Assembly: GCF_003752405.1 (NCBI RefSeq)
Contig: NZ_RKHK01000001.1
Coordinates: 1,984,001 to 2,048,000, forward strand
Reading direction: 5' to 3'
Source of the DNA: Bogoriella caseilytica
GTDB taxonomy: Bacteria; Actinomycetota; Actinomycetes; Actinomycetales; Actinomycetaceae
DNA length: 64,000 bases
A model generated the notes under the pieces. It saw only the letters and a list, made by a program, of their open reading frames with translations, did no database searches and had not been told where the DNA came from. Every line of letters begins with the position of its first letter. Position 1 is the stretch's first letter. Positions 8,642 to 17,317 of this stretch are shown in pieces. A program made the translations under genes and the position numbers.

Positions 8642-8851
8642 ATGGGCGAGGCGGAGCAGCACCGCTTCGGCGACGTCATCCGAGAGGCCCGAAAGAAGCA
8701 GGGGTGGTCACAGGGTGAGCTCGGCGAGAAGTAGGGTCTGTCCCGTCCGACGATCGCGCGAGTCGAGGTGAACAACGACGTGACGACAGCGACTCTCGCC
8801 AAGGTCGCGCAGGCCCTCGGACTGAAGCTTGAGCTCAGGGACGACGACTGA
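8642..8851 (+). pseudogene. XRE-family HTH regulator interrupted by an amber codon
   Basis: An ATG at 8642 opens a Cro/C1-type HTH protein of 69 codons: FGDVIREARKKQGWSQGELG, a TAG at codon 31 (8732-8734), then GLSRPTIARVE and TATLAKVAQALGLKLELRDD. The TAG lies between helix 2 and the recognition helix, so the truncated product could not bind DNA unless the codon is read through. The rest is intact, which suggests a recent mutation. It begins 3 bp after the preceding fragment ends, as in control genes of restriction or toxin-antitoxin units. Confidence 0.75.
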
Positions 8852-8974
8852 TGGGTCCCGTGCAGCCGACTGTCGGACGTCCTCCGTAGATTGGACTTGA
8901 TCTCGTCGCCGGCGAGCAGTGGGCCCATAGACTGACGCAGCGGTGTAGATCCAGCAGGGACGGGAGGTTGGACA

Positions 8975-10102
8975 GTGGCGAGAGCGCCCATCAATCCCAT
9001 TGCCCTCGGGTGGGCCCGTGAAGTCAGCCATGTCAGCGTCGAGGAGCTCGCGAAGGCGCTCAATGTCAAGCCCGCACGGGTCGCCGAGTTCGAGGGCGGC
9101 GACGCTCTGCCGACGTTCCGCCAGCTCACGCTGATGGCGGCCAAACTCGACAGGCCGCTGGGGTTCTTCTTCGCTCCGCCGCCGGCCGCGCCCGACGTCC
9201 CCGAGACGGCCGACTTCCGCGGTCGGGGCCACGACGAGCTTCCCGCTGACCTGGCGCGGGAGATGCGGCGGGCCGAGCAGCACCGCGACGCGATGCTCGA
9301 CCTGGCCGGAGCCCCTGCCCGCCGGATCCCGGAGGGAGCGATCACCTGGAAGACCGTGGCAGCGCGCGCCGCCGCACTCCGGAAGTTCTTCGGGCTCACC
9401 GACGCGTTCGTGCCGCCCGAGTCCCAGAACAATCAGGTTTTCAACTTCTGGCGGGGTCTGCTGGAGGAGAACGGCGTCCTCGTCTTCCAGGTCACGAAGA
9501 TCTCTTTGGCGACCTTCCGTGGGCTATCTGTGCATCACGACGAGCTCCCGATGATCCTGGTAAACGGCGCGGACAGCCCGATGGGCCGAACGTTCACGCT
9601 GTTCCACGAGGTCGCTCACCTGATCAACCGGACGAGTGGGCTGTGCGCCCTGCGCGAGTCCGTCGACGAGGAGGCGATCGCCAACAACTTCGCAGCGAAC
9701 TTCCTCATGCCGGAGCCCGCCGTCCGTGCCCAGCTCGACGGTCCGGCCCAGCCCGAGGTCGCCGCCGAGCAGCTCGCCCGACACTTCAAGGTGAGCATGC
9801 TGGCCGCGGCGGTCCGGCTCCGCCGGCTCGGCATCATCGACGACGCCGACCTCGAGACCCTGCGGTCCGCCAGCGACGACAGCTGGCAGCGGGTCCGCGA
9901 GGCGCAGAAGCAGAAGAAGGGCTTCGTGCCGCCGTGGAGGCTTCGGTACCGCGACCTCGGGCCCACATACATCGGCGCTGTGGCTCATGCACTGGAGGAC
10001 CGCCGCGTCGACATGGTGGACGCGACCTATCTGCTCAACGCGCGCCTACCGATGGTCGAGCAGCTTCTCGACGAGTACTACCGCACGGGCGGTGGCGAGT
10101 GA
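8975..10102 (+). CDS. HTH domain / ImmA-IrrE metallopeptidase (antitoxin-like)
   Basis: 375 residues. An N-terminal XRE-type HTH (residues ~10-65, EELAKALNVKPARVAEFEGG) is followed by an IrrE N-terminal-like region and a zincin motif H211-E-V-A-H215 with a probable third ligand E233 in DEEAIANNFAANFLMP. Proteins of this build (COG2856 type) act as antitoxins or as proteases that cleave repressors, and they often pair with a DUF4411 protein, as here. The stop overlaps the next start (GTGA), so the two are translationally coupled. It is intact, unlike its upstream neighbours. Confidence 0.85.
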   Translation: MARAPINPIALGWAREVSHVSVEELAKALNVKPARVAEFEGGDALPTFRQLTLMAAKLDRPLGFFFAPPPAAPDVPETADFRGRGHDELPADLAREMRRAEQHRDAMLDLAGAPARRIPEGAITWKTVAARAAALRKFFGLTDAFVPPESQNNQVFNFWRGLLEENGVLVFQVTKISLATFRGLSVHHDELPMILVNGADSPMGRTFTLFHEVAHLINRTSGLCALRESVDEEAIANNFAANFLMPEPAVRAQLDGPAQPEVAAEQLARHFKVSMLAAAVRLRRLGIIDDADLETLRSASDDSWQRVREAQKQKKGFVPPWRLRYRDLGPTYIGAVAHALEDRRVDMVDATYLLNARLPMVEQLLDEYYRTGGGE

Positions 10103-10560
10103 CCTACACCCTCGATACCAACATCCTTATCGGGCTGGTACAGCGGTACCCGCGTGACATCTTCCCCGCCATGTGGTCGAACATCGAGTCGTCGGTCCAC
10201 GCCGGCGACAGTTGCATCTGCGAGGCCATTCTGCGCGAGGTTCACCGAGGCGGGGACGAACTGCACGAGTGGGCTAAGGGGCTTCCAGGGTTCGTGTGCC
10301 CGGCCACCGATGAGGAACTCGAGTTGGTCGCCGAGATCGCCGTTGCCCACCCGGGTTGGGTCCAGGGACAGCTCAACGAGGCGGATCCGTTCGTGGTTGC
10401 CCACGCGAAGGCGGAGCAGTCCACAATCGTGACGGAGGAGTCCCGCAAAGGTCCGAACACGCTGGACAAGAACCAGAAGATCCCGAACATCGCAGACGGA
10501 CACGGCGTTGAGACGGTGAAGTTCTTCGACTACGTACGCGAAAACGGCTGGCGCTTCTGA
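10099..10560 (+). CDS. DUF4411 family PIN-like protein (probable toxin)
   Basis: 153 residues from a GTG at 10099 inside the stop of the ImmA/IrrE gene. The N-terminus TYTLDTNILIGL carries the first PIN acidic residue (D6). A conserved acidic/basic middle (EADPFVVAHAKAEQSTIVTEE) and a C-terminal K-I-P-N-I-A-D segment follow, characteristic of DUF4411. PIN-like fold suggests RNase activity, neutralised by the upstream partner. Together they look like a type II toxin-antitoxin operon and are the only evidently intact genes of this patch apart from the one at 7271. Confidence 0.8.
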   Translation: MTYTLDTNILIGLVQRYPRDIFPAMWSNIESSVHAGDSCICEAILREVHRGGDELHEWAKGLPGFVCPATDEELELVAEIAVAHPGWVQGQLNEADPFVVAHAKAEQSTIVTEESRKGPNTLDKNQKIPNIADGHGVETVKFFDYVRENGWRF

Positions 10561-10702
10561 CCCCGGCGACGAGGTTGAGCCCTCGGTGCTCGCGCTCGGT
10601 GAGCACGTCGAGATGGCGGCTGCCGGTCCAGGCGTTACCCCCCAAGTCGGTCGCAGGTTAGTGACTGCGATCCCTGGGAGGCGAGCAGTCCCTGGAAAAC
10701 TC

Positions 10703-10987
10703 TTACAGCCAGTCCTTCGCGTGTGTCCACACCGTCATCCGATGCACCTCGAACCGGTGGCAGATAGAGACCACGCTCTCGCCGTTCGCTGGCGCATTTC
10801 GGATAGCGTCCACTTGGCTGTCCGTCAGCGGTGTTCTAGCTCGTCTCCTAGGGTTCGTCACGACGTCCGGCTCAGTCTCGGCGGCCCCTTGCGGTTGATC
10901 TCCGATGCCGAGTTTTGCCTGGTTCCACGCGGAACTGAGCCGTTCGAATCTCTGCCAGGTGTTCGGCTCGAGTCCACTCGCGACCAC
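10703..10987 (-). CDS. Small HTH protein, possible recombinase C-terminal fragment
   Basis: Leftward frame ending at 10703. Its last ~45 residues (RRRARTPLTDSQVDAIRNAP, ESVVSICHRFEVHRMTVWTH) read like the Hin-type HTH at the C-terminus of serine recombinases. The preceding ~45 residues are unremarkable. The frame is open further upstream but becomes low-complexity and crosses a hairpin; GTG 10987 is the nearest plausible start, without a good ribosome site. It may be the tail of a broken recombinase. Low confidence in start and in expression. Confidence 0.35.
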   Translation of the reverse strand: MVASGLEPNTWQRFERLSSAWNQAKLGIGDQPQGAAETEPDVVTNPRRRARTPLTDSQVDAIRNAPANGESVVSICHRFEVHRMTVWTHAKDWL

Positions 10988-11573
10988 CCGTTGATCGATG
11001 GCACAACCCCTGACACCGTGCGTGGTGTCAGGGGTTGCGTCGTCTCTGACGGACTCGCCGCATCGTGACTCTGCCGCGTCTGCGGGGTCAGCAGACGAGG
11101 ATGACGGCCGCCTTCTTGAGGGCGAACTGGGTGGTGAAGCAGAGGCACGCGGGCCGCCCCTGCGCGACGTTAGCGCAGCCGAGTGCCGTCGCCTGAAGGT
11201 ACGCGGTGAGAGGTGACTCATGGCGCAAGAGTGGGAGTACTCAAGTACCCCGACGACCCGACGCCGAAAGTCGGAAGAGGGCGGCTGGCGTGGGCTCCTC
11301 TTTCGCGAAGGGGAGTGCGGCGTTGCCAACCACGGAACCGTTTTTCCCGAGAGCGATGATCGGACTGACGATCTCTATGGGGCAGGCTCCGCCCCTTCGA
11401 CTAAGTGAGTTGCGACCTGGTCGGCACCTGGTAGTGAGGTCGAACGAACCCACGTGTACTTCCTTCGTTGGCCTGGCAGTGTCATCGAAGAAGTAGCTGC
11501 GCAGTGCGAGCTTCCGGCCTCCCTTGGCCCTCTGGAGGTGTGACAGCCTGAGGGTGTGCCGCTCGGGTACGCA
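10988..11573. other. Gene-free stretch at the right edge of the accessory patch
   Basis: About 590 bp with no frame that looks like a protein family on either strand. It contains one strong hairpin (11005-11036). No copy of the tRNA-Ala 3' end is visible that would mark an integrase attachment site. Confidence 0.4.
11005..11036. terminator. Perfect 13-bp hairpin
   Basis: AACCCCTGACACC, loop GTGCGT, GGTGTCAGGGGTT. There is no T tract on either side, so it may be a terminator for an older transcript or a structural element; it has no clear gene partner. Confidence 0.4.
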
Positions 11574-13109
11574 TCAGTCGCACCCCGAAACCGGCGTCCC
11601 CAGCGCGTGCCGCACAGCGGCTCGGAGCACCGCGGCGTCGGCGCGGCCCGTCCAGGCGATGTGCTGGTCGGGGCGCACCAGCAGCCACCCCTCGCGCGCG
11701 CCCAGTACGCCGCTCAACACCCGGTGGGCCTCGGGATGGCGAGTTCGATCCACCGCGATCACCGTGATGCCGAGACCGGCCGGCGGTGGTGTCTCGCCCA
11801 GCTGGACCACCACCGGACGGTAGGGAATCGCGTCATGCAGACGTGCCCCCGGGGTGCCCTGGCCTTCCAGGGGTGGATTCGGGAGCCGCATACCGACCGC
11901 GCCGCCACCGCGGAGCACCGGGGAGGAGCTGTAGCGCAAATCGATCATCGAGGCCCCCCGCAGCGCGCGCCGCGCCAGTCGTGGCCACGCGAGGGCCCGG
12001 CGCGCCACGGCGAAGGCGGCGAGCCGCACCGGCCTCGGTGACTGCAGAAAGGCCCGGGTCGCCAGGTCGGTGTTCCGGGACACGGTCTCGACCACCACCT
12101 CGCGCCGCTCGACATCGTAGGAGTCCAGCAGGCGCTCCTGATCGCCGCCGCGCAGCACATGAGCCAGCTTCCACGCCAGGTTGTGCGCGTCGTGGATGCC
12201 GGAGTTCATGCCCATCCCGCCCACGGGGCTGTGTACATGAGCGCTGTCGCCCGCCATCAACACCCGCCCCACCCGGAAGCGCGGTGCGGCCCGCCGGTGG
12301 ATGCGGAAGCGGCTGCTCCAGACCACCTCCGTGCTGCCTGGACCGAGCACCCGGGCTGCGCGCGACTGCACCTCCTCATCGCCCAGGGCTTCCTCGTGCC
12401 TATCGCCGGGGTGGAGGCCGATGATGCGCCACACGCCCGCACTCAGACGCAGCGCGCTCGTCATGCCGCGGCGGTCGATACAGGTGCGCGGCCAAGCGAG
12501 GGAGTCGCGTTCGTCGTCGACGCGCACGTCGGCCAGCATCGGGCGCATCGGATAGGTGTGCCCGGTGAAGCCCATGCCCATCTGCTCACGCACCGTGCTC
12601 GATGCGCCGTCGCAGCCCACCACGAACGGCGCCCGCAGCCGCTGCTCACCCTCGGCACCACTGACGGTGACCGTCACGGCCTCACCCTCGTCCTCCACAG
12701 CGGTGACCTCCGCGCCGAAGCGCACCTCGCACAGCCCGGTCTCGGTGGCAGCATCCAGCAACAGTTCCTCGGTGACGCTCTGCTCGAGCACCAGCAGCCC
12801 GGGGTCTGCGGCCTCGTCGGCGAGCACACCGAAGTCCGCCGAGATCAGCGGCGCGGCACCTGCCCGGTGCAAGACCGCTCGTCTCAGCAGGTGGCCGCGA
12901 GAGGTGAACCGGTCGTCGATTCCCCACTGGCGCAGCACCTCACGCGTGCGGATGTGGATGCCGGGGGCCTTCGAGTGCTCGCTGGTGGCGTGCTCCCGCT
13001 CCAGCACCAATGACGGCACACCCTGGCGGGCCAGCCCCAGGCCCAGCGCGAGCCCGACCGGGCCGGCGCCCACGATGAGGACCGAGGGGCTCGAGGCAGA
13101 CGCTGCCAT
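11574..13109 (-). CDS. FAD-dependent aromatic-type monooxygenase
   Basis: 511 residues. The group A flavoprotein hydroxylase motifs are in order: G14-A-G-P-V-G19 (ADP binding), GCDGASS at 165-171 (DG motif, FAD and NAD(P)H) and RVLMAGDSAHVHSP with G287-D288 (ribityl binding), then the GGMGMNSGIHDAHNLAWKL helix. A C-terminal thioredoxin-like domain (from about residue 400) places it with the PheA/TfdB group that hydroxylates phenolic or polyketide substrates. The gene stands alone; a divergent flavodoxin gene follows after 119 bp. The substrate is unknown. Confidence 0.85.
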   Translation of the reverse strand: MAASASSPSVLIVGAGPVGLALGLGLARQGVPSLVLEREHATSEHSKAPGIHIRTREVLRQWGIDDRFTSRGHLLRRAVLHRAGAAPLISADFGVLADEAADPGLLVLEQSVTEELLLDAATETGLCEVRFGAEVTAVEDEGEAVTVTVSGAEGEQRLRAPFVVGCDGASSTVREQMGMGFTGHTYPMRPMLADVRVDDERDSLAWPRTCIDRRGMTSALRLSAGVWRIIGLHPGDRHEEALGDEEVQSRAARVLGPGSTEVVWSSRFRIHRRAAPRFRVGRVLMAGDSAHVHSPVGGMGMNSGIHDAHNLAWKLAHVLRGGDQERLLDSYDVERREVVVETVSRNTDLATRAFLQSPRPVRLAAFAVARRALAWPRLARRALRGASMIDLRYSSSPVLRGGGAVGMRLPNPPLEGQGTPGARLHDAIPYRPVVVQLGETPPPAGLGITVIAVDRTRHPEAHRVLSGVLGAREGWLLVRPDQHIAWTGRADAAVLRAAVRHALGTPVSGCD

Positions 13110-13228
13110 GACCCCAGGCTAACGGTGCTGAGCGGAAGCGTCAGGGACTTGTTGCTCCAGCGCGCGCATGGCCTCACCCGGCGCCCGCCGAGGACTACGA
13201 TCGACAAAAGCCCACCGAGGAGCGTGCG

Positions 13229-13711
13229 ATGGAAGCACTAGTGGTCGTCGAATCGTGGTTCGGTAACACCCTCACGATCGCGGAGTCCGTCGCGGAGGGC
13301 ATCATCGACGGCGGCGGGCGGGCGCGCGTGGTCAAAGTCGAGGACGCGGAGGTGCAGATACCCGACGACGTCGACCTCCTGATCATCGGCGCACCGACGC
13401 ACATCCGAGGGTTGTCCACCAGCCAGACCCGGCAAGAGGCGAGCTCCGGCCGTGGTGGACCCGGCGTCCGGGAGTGGATCGAGACCGTCGAATTGCGAGA
13501 AGGGCTCCGGCTGGCGCTTTTCGATACCGCGGCGAGCATGCGCTGGCTCGCCGGTTCGGCGGCGAAGGCTGCTGCGCGGAAGCTCACCCGCCGTGAGCCC
13601 CACCTCTCCGCGGAGATCAAGAGCTTCGTCATCACCGGCAAGGAGGGGCCGTTGAAGGACGGTGAGACGCAAGCCGCACATCAATGGGGCCAGAGCCTCG
13701 CCAGCTCGTAG
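13229..13711 (+). CDS. Flavodoxin family protein
   Basis: 160 residues with the FMN phosphate loop near the N-terminus (VVVESWFGNTLTIAE, S/T-x-x-G-N-T) and the second FMN loop (LLIIGAPTHIRGLS). Length and fold suit a small electron carrier or FMN-dependent regulator. A short ATG start at 13229 follows GAGGAG-like sequence. It could donate electrons to the neighbouring monooxygenase, but that enzyme class normally uses NAD(P)H directly, so the pairing may be chance. Confidence 0.8.
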   Translation: MEALVVVESWFGNTLTIAESVAEGIIDGGGRARVVKVEDAEVQIPDDVDLLIIGAPTHIRGLSTSQTRQEASSGRGGPGVREWIETVELREGLRLALFDTAASMRWLAGSAAKAAARKLTRREPHLSAEIKSFVITGKEGPLKDGETQAAHQWGQSLASS

Positions 13712-13881
13712 CCCAGAACCGGGCCAGCCGCGCAAGCCAGACCCCGGGCGCGAGCCCGCGATTCGTTGCCGGAGACGAGCGAGCGTCGATAGGGTCTGTG
13801 TCATCGCTGTTCCGGATTCGGGTGGGGCCGTGCGCTCTTCGCGGCTCGTGCAGCGCAGTTGCTGCCGATGGAGCTGAGGAC

Positions 13882-15039
13882 GTGAAGCGCATGTACGACC
13901 AGGCCCGGAGTCAGAAGGCCGTCGAGGCGCTCGGCGTTCTCGACACGCCCCCGGATGAGCGGATCGACCAGATCACGCGCCTGGCGCAAGAGGCCTTCCG
14001 TGTGCCGATGGTGAGCGTGACCTTGCTGGACAGGGACCGGCAATGGCGCAAGTCCGAGATCGGTCTCGGCGGTCAGGAGGCGCCACGTGAAGGTGCCTTT
14101 TGTGACGCCACCGTGCGCCTCGGCACCACCATGGTCATTGAGGACGCCGCGCAGGATCCGATCTTCGCGGACAACCCTTTTGTCACCGGTGACCCACATC
14201 TACGGTTCTATGCCGGGCACCCCCTCGAGGCGCCTTGCGGGGAGCGGATCGGCACGCTGTGCATTCTGGATACCCAAGTGCGCTCGATGGCCGAGCCGCA
14301 GCGCCAGCTGTTGCGCGATCTGGCCACCTGGGTGGAAACCGAGCTCGCGCGCAAGCAAGAACTCGACCACGCAGTCCTCATCCAGCGCGCACTCAGCCCG
14401 CGCCGGCTGCCGGACCTGCCTGGGTACTCCTTCGCCGCCGACTCCCGGCCGGTCAGCGAGATCGGCGGCGATTTCTACGACGCCACGATGATCGATGGCG
14501 GACTGCGGCTGACCGTCGCCGATGTCATGGGCAAAGGCGTGGGGCCTGGGATCGTGGCGGCGGGCGTACGCGCCTCGCTGCGGACGGCGCCGGGGCGGTC
14601 GCTGGCAGAGAGCGTCGCTGAGGTCGACCGCCAGCTGGGGGAGTCCTTCGGCGACATCAACCTGTTCGTCACCGGATTTCACGCCGATCTCGATCTCGAG
14701 CGCGGCACGCTGGATTTCGTGGACGCCGGCCACAACCTGGGCTTCATCATCCGGGCCGATGGATCCGCTGAGCATCTGACCTCCTTCGGGATGCCGCTCG
14801 GGATGGGACTCGACACCGGCCACGAGGTGGCACGAGCCGAGCTGCGTCGCGGCGACACCCTGGTCTGCTGCAGCGACGGCGTCCTCGACTTGATCGAGTC
14901 GGAAGCGTTGCTCTCCCACCTGGATGAGCTCAGTGGCCGCACCTCGCCTGCCGGGCTCGTCAAGGATCTGCTCCAACTGGCCACGGACCGCCGCGCCACC
15001 GATGATGTGACCGTGCTCGCGCTACGCAGGAACCCATGA
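13882..15039 (+). CDS. GAF domain / PP2C (SpoIIE-type) serine phosphatase
   Basis: 385 residues from GTG 13882 (GGAG 8 nt upstream); ATG 13891 is the alternative. A GAF domain (about residues 10-170: PMVSVTLLDRDRQWRKSEIG, CDATV, IGTLCILD) precedes a linker helix and a PP2C/SpoIIE phosphatase domain with SEIGGDFYDA, VADVMGKGVGPGIVAA, DAGHN, CCSDGVLDLIE and TDDVTVLAL. It is an RsbU-like phosphatase that should dephosphorylate the STAS protein encoded at 16985. The stop overlaps the glycosyltransferase start by 4 nt. The GAF domain probably senses a small molecule or redox signal. Confidence 0.88.
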   Translation: MKRMYDQARSQKAVEALGVLDTPPDERIDQITRLAQEAFRVPMVSVTLLDRDRQWRKSEIGLGGQEAPREGAFCDATVRLGTTMVIEDAAQDPIFADNPFVTGDPHLRFYAGHPLEAPCGERIGTLCILDTQVRSMAEPQRQLLRDLATWVETELARKQELDHAVLIQRALSPRRLPDLPGYSFAADSRPVSEIGGDFYDATMIDGGLRLTVADVMGKGVGPGIVAAGVRASLRTAPGRSLAESVAEVDRQLGESFGDINLFVTGFHADLDLERGTLDFVDAGHNLGFIIRADGSAEHLTSFGMPLGMGLDTGHEVARAELRRGDTLVCCSDGVLDLIESEALLSHLDELSGRTSPAGLVKDLLQLATDRRATDDVTVLALRRNP

Positions 15040-16988
15040 GCCGCCGGCTCATCGTCATCCGCGTCCTTGCGGTGTGCTCGGTGATCTTCGGCCTCAACTA
15101 CGTGACCTGGCGCTGGCTCGAATCGGTCAACTGGTCGGCGTGGTGGATCGCCGTGCCGCTGATTCTCGCCGAGACCTACAGCCTGATCGACACCATGCTC
15201 TTCGCCACCACGATGTGGCGCTCGAAGGAACGCGAGAAGCCCCGCTCCGCGCCCACCGGCACCGTGGACGTCCTGATCACCACCTACAACGAGCCCGTGG
15301 CGCTGGTGGAAGCCACCGCCCGGGGGGCGAAGAACATCGCCTATCCGCACGAGACCTGGATCCTCGACGACGGCAACCGCCCCGAGATGCGCGCCGCAGC
15401 CGAAGCACTCGGCGTCGGCTACCTCACCCGCTCCGAGGACTGGACCGGCAAACCGCGCCACGCGAAAGCCGGCAACCTGAACAACGCGCTCTTCCAGACC
15501 GACGGCGAGTTCCTGCTCATCCTCGACGCCGACCAGGTCCCCGACCCCCTGATCCTGCACCAGACCCTGGGCTACTTCGCCGATGACCCCGAGCTGGCCC
15601 TCGTCCAGACCCCGCAGTGGTTCACCAACGTGGACGAAGCCGATCCGCTCGGCAGCCAGGCCCCGCTGTTCTACGGCCCGATCCAGCAAGGTAAGGACGG
15701 CTGGAACGCCGCCTTCTTCTGCGGGTCCAACGCGGTGCTGCGGCGCGACGCACTCATGCAGCTCGGCATCGTGGGCTACGTTCACGACCTGCAGTCCTCC
15801 GCGTTGCGCACCCTGCGCGCCGCCGAGGGCATGCTGACTCGGCAGGCCCGGCGCCACCGCCAGGCCCCTGAGCTGGCCTCCGAGCTGCGGGAACTGGGCC
15901 GTGACGCCGCTGAGGGCATCCGGGAGATCCGCCAGGGCGAGCCCATCGCCGAAGTGCTGTGGCGGGTACAGCAGCACGCGGAGAAGTCCGCGCAGCGCCT
16001 GCTGGACGCCGATGTGGCCGAGATGCGCCAGGACCTCGAGGAACTCGGCGCCCTGCCCATCCAGCACGACGCCGAACTCAACGGCGTCATCGTCGACGAC
16101 CAGGGACTGCAGGAGCTCAGCGCCCGCGACCTCTCGCCGTTGACCGCGATCTCCTCGGTGGCCGATCTGCTCGCGGAGTTGCGCGTGGACCGGCCCGGTG
16201 AAGCCCAGCCCATCCAGCCGATGGCCACCATCTCGGTCACCGAGGACATGGCCACCGCCATGCAGCTGCACTCCCTGGGATGGCGCAGCGCCTACCACCA
16301 CGAGGTGCTGGCACACGGCCTGGCCCCCGAAGACCTCAGCACGATGCTCAAGCAACGCCTGCGGTGGGCGCAGGGCACCCTGCAGGTCATGCTGCGCGAC
16401 AACCCCCTGGTCAAGCGCGGCCTCTCCGCCGGGCAGCGCCTCATGTACTTCTCCACCATGTGGAGCTACCTCTCCGGCTTCGCCGCGCTCGCCTACCTCA
16501 GCGCCCCGGTGATCTACCTGACCGCCGGTGTGCTCCCGGTGAACGCATGGAGCCTGGACTTCTTCGCCCGCTTCCTGCCCTACTTCCTGCTCAACCAACT
16601 GATGTTCGTGGTGGTGGCCCGCGGGATCCGCACCTGGCGGGGGCAGCAGTACTCGCTGGCGCTCTTCCCCGTGTGGATCAAGGCCTGCGTGTCCACCGCC
16701 GCCAATGTCTACTTCCGTCAGCCCCTGGGCTTCGTGGTCACCCGCAAGGACGGAACCGGTGACGGCATCCCCTGGCGGGAGGTCTGGCCCCAGCTAACCG
16801 CCATCGTGCTGCTCATCGTCGCGCTCATCACGGGCCTGGCGCAGTGGGCGGTGGGAACCAACGACGGCACCGGCACCATCGTCAACGTGATCTGGGTGGC
16901 TTACAGCCTCGCAGTGCTCAGCATCATCATCCAGGCCATGCGCTACCGCGGCCCCGTGGCCGCCCTCCCGGAAAGGACTACAACATGA
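15036..16988 (+). CDS. Cellulose-synthase-like family 2 glycosyltransferase with inserted helical domain
   Basis: 650 residues. Two N-terminal membrane helices precede a GT2 core: ITTYNEP, D111-D-G, D164-A-D166, T402-E-D404 and Q440-R-L-R-W444 (the Q-x-x-R-W motif of processive synthases), then about four C-terminal membrane helices. It should polymerise a beta-glycan from UDP-sugar and push it across the membrane. Between the GSNAVLRRDAL strand (residue 240) and the TED motif, where relatives have only a short loop, there are about 150 extra, mostly helical residues (~245-398). No PilZ domain is seen, so control is more likely through the surrounding partner-switch proteins than by c-di-GMP. 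Confidence 0.85.
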   Translation: MSRRLIVIRVLAVCSVIFGLNYVTWRWLESVNWSAWWIAVPLILAETYSLIDTMLFATTMWRSKEREKPRSAPTGTVDVLITTYNEPVALVEATARGAKNIAYPHETWILDDGNRPEMRAAAEALGVGYLTRSEDWTGKPRHAKAGNLNNALFQTDGEFLLILDADQVPDPLILHQTLGYFADDPELALVQTPQWFTNVDEADPLGSQAPLFYGPIQQGKDGWNAAFFCGSNAVLRRDALMQLGIVGYVHDLQSSALRTLRAAEGMLTRQARRHRQAPELASELRELGRDAAEGIREIRQGEPIAEVLWRVQQHAEKSAQRLLDADVAEMRQDLEELGALPIQHDAELNGVIVDDQGLQELSARDLSPLTAISSVADLLAELRVDRPGEAQPIQPMATISVTEDMATAMQLHSLGWRSAYHHEVLAHGLAPEDLSTMLKQRLRWAQGTLQVMLRDNPLVKRGLSAGQRLMYFSTMWSYLSGFAALAYLSAPVIYLTAGVLPVNAWSLDFFARFLPYFLLNQLMFVVVARGIRTWRGQQYSLALFPVWIKACVSTAANVYFRQPLGFVVTRKDGTGDGIPWREVWPQLTAIVLLIVALITGLAQWAVGTNDGTGTIVNVIWVAYSLAVLSIIIQAMRYRGPVAALPERTTT

Positions 16989-17317
16989 AGGTGAACGTCT
17001 CCCACCACACCGGCTACGCGACGATTGCCCTGGAGGGGCGCTTCACCGCCGTCGGAGCACCGGTGTTCCGCAAGGCCGTCACTGACCTGGTGGGCAAGGA
17101 CGAGGTACGTATCGTCGTCGACCTCTCGCAGGTGAGTTTCATCGACTCCTCCGGCCTGGGCGCGCTCATCGGCAGCCTGAAGACGGCGCGGCTGGCCGAG
17201 GGCGACCTGCGGATCGCCGCCCCGACGACGGCCGTGAGTTCGGTGCTGCGCCTGACCAACCTCGACCGGGTCCTGCGGGCCTATCCGGATCCCGACTCAG
17301 CCTTCGACACGGCATGA
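16985..17317 (+). CDS. STAS domain anti-sigma factor antagonist
   Basis: 110 residues covering one STAS domain, with the phosphorylation loop VSFIDSSGLGALIGSL (S55/S56). It overlaps the glycosyltransferase stop by 4 nt (ATGA) and the following kinase start by 4 nt. In RsbV-type switches the unphosphorylated form sequesters the HATPase kinase. Here it sits between a polysaccharide synthase and the kinase, so its target may be the synthase rather than a sigma factor; no sigma-factor gene is nearby. Confidence 0.9.
   Translation: MKVNVSHHTGYATIALEGRFTAVGAPVFRKAVTDLVGKDEVRIVVDLSQVSFIDSSGLGALIGSLKTARLAEGDLRIAAPTTAVSSVLRLTNLDRVLRAYPDPDSAFDTA

Noticed and set aside
10955-10990. tRNA-like 3' end (CTCGAGTCCACTCGCGACCA) in the accessory patch
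   Set aside because: No acceptor partner, D-arm or anticodon stem can be found upstream, so no cloverleaf and no clear attachment site.
11206-11496. Small rightward frames in the gap before the monooxygenase
   Set aside because: No recognisable motif, no ribosome site and low-complexity composition.
5809-11573. Integrative element with tRNA-Ala as attachment site
   Set aside because: No integrase gene and no second copy of the tRNA 3' end are visible; the patch looks like accumulated insertions.
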